8,978 nucleotides of DNA from Leptospiraceae bacterium (GTDB lineage Bacteria > Spirochaetota > Leptospiria > Turneriellales > Turneriellaceae). The stretch is from the NCBI GenBank assembly GCA_016788945.1, contig JAEUSA010000110.1, positions 1 to 8,978 of the forward strand, given 5' to 3'. The notes beneath the pieces are model-generated. The model was given only the letters and a program-made list of their open reading frames with translations. It searched no databases and had not been told where the DNA came from. Each line of letters starts with the position of its first letter. Within the stretch, counting starts at the first letter, position 1. The translations under genes and the position numbers were made by a program. Positions 6,377 through 8,978 of this stretch are shown piece after piece.

Positions 6377-8247
6377 ATTGACCAATTGGCTGCACCGAAA
6401 TTCGCTGGTGTGCAGCCCGCTAATGCCATAATCGTGCGTGTCACCCCATTTTTATCTGTCACAAAACTTGTCGAGAGATCTTGACCACCACCACGGACCT
6501 CGCAAATTGCCGCGCTGGTGGTTAAGCGCCAATCATTGTCAGAAAAGGTCAGGATATTTCCGTCGGGACCATTAATATTCATAAATAACTGATTTCCTGT
6601 ATTATTGATGCTGATGTTGCCCATACTACCAAGAGTGCCCGTCGGTAGTGTTATGCTCGTTGTAAGGTTGTTTACACTCGTCGCTGTATCATGGTCACGG
6701 TAGAGAGCCGATGGGCAACCGAAAAGATTATTATTCTGAAATAATGTTGGATCTGCATTTGCAGTATTTTCAAAAATACAGTAGGAGTTAATATTGGTGG
6801 AATTGAATATGATATTATTCCTAATGGTTAGATTAGTAGAGACCGCGGATGCATTTAACAGTATGCCGGTGGCCGGGTCTACCGTACCTCCGTTAATCGT
6901 ATTATTCGCGATCAGGGCCGCGCCCGGTGTACCGGATGTTGCGTATTGAATTCCCCTATTGGAGCCAGAGCCGCTGCCGCCGAGAATTAGGTTATTTGTA
7001 ATGGTAGGCGCTGCTGAACCAACAATATTGATTCCATAATTAATGGATGTGCCGTTACCGCCAATAATGACATTGCGCGAAATCGTCGGTGAACTACTGT
7101 TTATATCAATGCCAGTTCGGTTTGAGAGGATGCCACCGTTTGTAGCCGTGACGGAATTGTCGAAAATTTGGGGGGAGCCTCCGAGTATTCTTATCCCCGT
7201 CGTGCCAGCTACGATTGTATTTCCTGTAATCGTAGGCGATGAACCAGATCCATTTTCGATACCATAATTCCCACCTGTAATGGAATTTCCGGAAATTACT
7301 GGGGAAGAATTATTCTGATTGCGTATGCCCAGTACGGTGCCATTAATTGTATTATTTGAAATCACTGGATTCGATGATTCATCGTTGTCAATGCCATAAC
7401 CAAAACCGTTGCTGATATTAATTATGTTATTCGAAATGGTGGGGTTGCCGGAAAGGTTGGAAATTCCGTAGTTACTGCCTGAATTACTGCTTCCCGTAAT
7501 TGAAAAACCTTCGATCCTAGTTGTTGCAGTATGTGTTGCTGTTATAGTCGGCCCGACTCGAATTGTGGTGTCTGTCGTGGCATTGATTGTTGTCACATTA
7601 CTGGCAATATTCCGGTTCCAATTAACCGGTTCGTAGCCACCGTAAATACTGATTCCCGGTCGCATATTTAATTCTTCAAGATAGGTGCCCTGAGCAACAT
7701 ACACGTCATAAGCAAGAGTCGTAATGCCATCTCGCAGTTCATTAGCCCTTTCAATTGCTGCTTGAATCGATTTGTAAGGATAGGTCTTATTGCCGATTTG
7801 ACTGCCTGTTGTGTTCAAGTTAACATAAATAACAGTTCCCTTTAGCACATGAAAAACAAAAGGTCGACTCACAATTTGGATACCAGTAACATATTCTGCC
7901 GTTATCCGCCAGTAATAACTTGCGGTATCAAGCGCGCCTATCCCGATCAGGTCATCGTTATTCAATTCATAGGTGGTGCTCGGCGTTTTTTTTGCCAGCA
8001 ATAGGTTGCTAAAATCAGGTTTGCCCGAAATCTCAAGCAAATATTTTGATGAACCATTCCGCTTGGACCACGATAACTTTGGGTTTGCCGATACTACGGA
8101 GTTATTTGAAGGAGCATGGAGGTCAACCGGCTCAGTATCAAAGTCGATGAACTTCCCATCAAGGTAATCGTGAGAGCTAAATCCTTGGCAACCAACCAGC
8201 ACGAGTACAGTCGCAACCAAACACAATTGATAGACGACAATTTTCAA
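6355..8247 (-). CDS. Parallel beta-helix (DUF1565-type) surface lipoprotein 1
   Basis: The predicted product has 630 residues. A compact lipoprotein signal (MKIVVYQLCLVATVLVLVGC) places the lipid Cys at 20. Residues about 40-135 are fibronectin-III-like (PVDLHAPSNNS, NPKLSWSKRNGSSKYLLEIS, ASYYWRITAEY). Residues 139-250 are DUF1565-like (IYVNLNTTGSQIGNKTYPYK, VAQGTYLEELNMRPGISIYG). Residues 266-482 hold nine beta-helix rungs (second Asn at 274, 299, 321, 343, 364, 392, 419, 449, 478). The C-terminal 140 residues contain C490, C511, C582 and C612 and end WSMGAYESN. It is paralogous to the next gene; the C-terminal 140 residues align without gaps. The start codon is TTG at 8247; no ATG or GTG gives an intact signal peptide and no clear Shine-Dalgarno is present. 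A promoter -10 element lies only six bases upstream, so the message may be leaderless or the true promoter may lie elsewhere. First gene of the operon. Probable surface-exposed adhesin-like or polysaccharide-interacting protein; that role is inference. Confidence 0.82.
   Translation of the reverse strand: MKIVVYQLCLVATVLVLVGCQGFSSHDYLDGKFIDFDTEPVDLHAPSNNSVVSANPKLSWSKRNGSSKYLLEISGKPDFSNLLLAKKTPSTTYELNNDDLIGIGALDTASYYWRITAEYVTGIQIVSRPFVFHVLKGTVIYVNLNTTGSQIGNKTYPYKSIQAAIERANELRDGITTLAYDVYVAQGTYLEELNMRPGISIYGGYEPVNWNRNIASNVTTINATTDTTIRVGPTITATHTATTRIEGFSITGSSNSGSNYGISNLSGNPTISNNIINISNGFGYGIDNDESSNPVISNNTINGTVLGIRNQNNSSPVISGNSITGGNYGIENGSGSSPTITGNTIVAGTTGIRILGGSPQIFDNSVTATNGGILSNRTGIDINSSSPTISRNVIIGGNGTSINYGINIVGSAAPTITNNLILGGSGSGSNRGIQYATSGTPGAALIANNTINGGTVDPATGILLNASAVSTNLTIRNNIIFNSTNINSYCIFENTANADPTLFQNNNLFGCPSALYRDHDTATSVNNLTTSITLPTGTLGSMGNISINNTGNQLFMNINGPDGNILTFSDNDWRLTTSAAICEVRGGGQDLSTSFVTDKNGVTRTIMALAGCTPANFGAANWSMGAYESN
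6802..7452 (-). repeat. Nine beta-helix rungs in lipoprotein 1
   Basis: Rung motifs include NPTISNNIIN, NPVISNNTIN, SPVISGNSIT, SPTITGNTIV, SPTISRNVII, APTITNNLIL and LTIRNNIIF. Spacings are 25, 22, 22, 21, 28, 27, 30 and 29 residues, so a block of short 21-22-residue rungs is joined to a block of long glycine-rich rungs. Lipoprotein 2 lacks the short block. Confidence 0.75.
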
Positions 8248-8253
8248 GCCCGA

Positions 8254-8282
8254 ATAATACTCTATCGCATACGAAAAGGCAA
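8254..8282 (-). promoter_or_regulatory. Sigma70-type promoter for the beta-helix/barrel B operon
   Basis: Minus strand -35 TTGCCT (8282-8277), 17-base spacer, -10 TATTAT (8259-8254). The 10 bases around the -35 (AAGGCAATAG, plus reading, 8276-8285) are identical to those at the promoter of the other module, with the same spacing. The start codon TTG at 8247 would be at or within one base of the predicted transcription start, which is unusual. Confidence 0.5.
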
Positions 8283-8368
8283 TAGCGCAAATGCATTACC
8301 GGCAAAAGACCATGCGTGAAATACTCTGCACGGTATTGTGAGGATATTCTGAACAAAAAAAGCTTGAT

Positions 8369-8378
8369 AAACCGGTTT
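8369..8378. other. Perfect 10-base palindrome AAACCGGTTT in the divergent promoter region
   Basis: AAACCGGTTT reads the same on both strands and lies 20 bases before the GTG of the plus-strand gene, within the 150-base gap between divergent genes. It could be a regulator site, but ten-base palindromes also arise by chance. Confidence 0.25.
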
Positions 8379-8397
8379 CGCGGGAACAATCGGCCCT

Positions 8398-8978
8398 GTG
8401 GAGCGCGATCCTTTTCTCAAGCAGATCGACGATACCACGCTCAAAAGCGTGCGTTTTCTCGGACTCACCGTTATTTTCGGTTTTATTCTTTTTGCACCCG
8501 TTGACGCATTCTTTAAGACACAATACCCGATTCGCGATTTCATACTTTTGCGCGCCGGCGCCGTCAGCGTGATTGCCGTCTTCACAAGCATTGCCTTCAC
8601 CCGCTGGGCTCTCCACCCGCTCACCATGAGAATCCTCGGCGGCAGCATCATGACTGTAGCCTGTTTCACCGTGTCGTGCCTTGCCTATATGACAGGCGGC
8701 GGCTCGAGCCCTTACTGGACTATGATGGTGCTGGCATTTTTCGGAACCACGATACTCATCCGCTATTCACTGAACGAAGCGGCCATCATCTATTTTCTGC
8801 AATGGCTGATTTACAACGGTGTGATGATCTATGCCGGCGCGGATTACACCCGGCCCGAATTCCTGAACAGCAGCGTTGCAATCCTTTTATCGCTCGTAAT
8901 CAGCCTTATCGGCAACTGGCAAATGCGGGCGCTCGAACTCAGTAAATTCAACGCCCAGCAGGCCCTGGCCGTCGCCAA
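8398..8978 (+). CDS. Multi-pass membrane sensor protein, N-terminal part, runs off right edge
   Basis: An open frame from GTG 8398 continues 193 codons to the window edge; the nearest in-frame upstream stop is TAA at 8368. The protein starts VERDPFLKQIDDTTLKSVRF and has about six hydrophobic segments: residues 18-38, 47-67, 79-99, 105-121, 127-146 and 157-174. They are joined by short charged loops (FTRWALHPLTMRI, RYSLNE). After the last helix comes an amphipathic stretch, NWQMRALELSKFNAQQALAV, that looks like the start of a signalling coiled coil. A six-helix membrane domain leading into such a linker is typical of sensor histidine kinases, GGDEF proteins and adenylate/guanylate cyclases, whose catalytic domain would lie beyond the window. 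A possible ribosome site, GGGAA (8382-8386), lies 11 bases before the GTG. The next ATG (8626) would lose two helices. It is divergent from the beta-helix operon. The coding call is strong, the exact type unknown. Confidence 0.72.
   Translation, partial: MERDPFLKQIDDTTLKSVRFLGLTVIFGFILFAPVDAFFKTQYPIRDFILLRAGAVSVIAVFTSIAFTRWALHPLTMRILGGSIMTVACFTVSCLAYMTGGGSSPYWTMMVLAFFGTTILIRYSLNEAAIIYFLQWLIYNGVMIYAGADYTRPEFLNSSVAILLSLVISLIGNWQMRALELSKFNAQQALAVA

Noticed and set aside
6369..6395. GTG 6395 start for beta-helix lipoprotein 2
   Set aside because: It would add nine residues read through the conserved end of the upstream gene. ATG 6368 has a purine-rich ribosome site and matches the duplicated junction.
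5019..7452. Regularly spaced DNA repeats that might suggest a CRISPR array
   Set aside because: The periodicity is that of protein rungs, the repeats are imperfect and in frame, and no constant repeat/spacer structure exists.
8354..8363. Minus-strand T7 run as a terminator
   Set aside because: No stem-loop with a usable loop precedes it, and it lies upstream of the operon in that direction.

Overview
The window reads as chromosomal DNA of a Gram-negative-type bacterium rich in cell-surface lipoproteins. A spirochaete of the Leptospirales (Leptonema/Turneriella-like, moderate GC) is my best guess. That rests on relaxed lipoboxes, the combination of ELWxxDGT-repeat and DUF1565/parallel beta-helix lipoproteins, and barrel-like envelope proteins. 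No rRNA or other marker gene is present, so the taxonomy is inference.

Layout: six genes lie on the minus strand and one on the plus strand. From right to left, in the direction of minus-strand transcription: (i) two tandem paralogous surface lipoproteins (8247-6355 and 6368-4572), each with a fibronectin-III-like domain, a DUF1565-type segment, a right-handed parallel beta-helix and a four-cysteine C-terminal domain; (ii) an envelope protein with a FlgO/TolB-N/CsgG-like N-terminal domain and a putative outer-membrane beta-barrel (4585-3470); (iii) a 182-base gap with a good promoter; (iv) a paralogue of that barrel protein (3287-2175); (v) a lipoprotein made of nine ELWxxDGT repeats (2175-406); (vi) the N-terminus of a sodium:solute symporter running off the left edge (238-1). 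At the right edge a divergent plus-strand gene (from GTG 8398) encodes the multi-helix membrane N-terminus of a probable sensor protein and runs off the window.

The five central genes look like two modules of the same design: a secreted repeat lipoprotein (or two) plus one member of a barrel-protein family. In each module start and stop codons overlap (14 nt, 14 nt, and TGATG). Each module is preceded by the same kind of promoter: an identical 10-base AAGGCAATAG box (plus-strand reading) containing the -35 TTGCCT, then exactly 17 bases, then TATAAT or TATTAT. My main hypothesis is that the barrel proteins are dedicated partners (export, anchoring or display) of the adjacent repeat lipoproteins. 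This is inference from gene order, shared domains and matching promoters.

Two real genes run off the window ends (1-238 minus and 8398-8978 plus). For several genes the longest open frame is not the likeliest protein, and start choices are argued in the entries.
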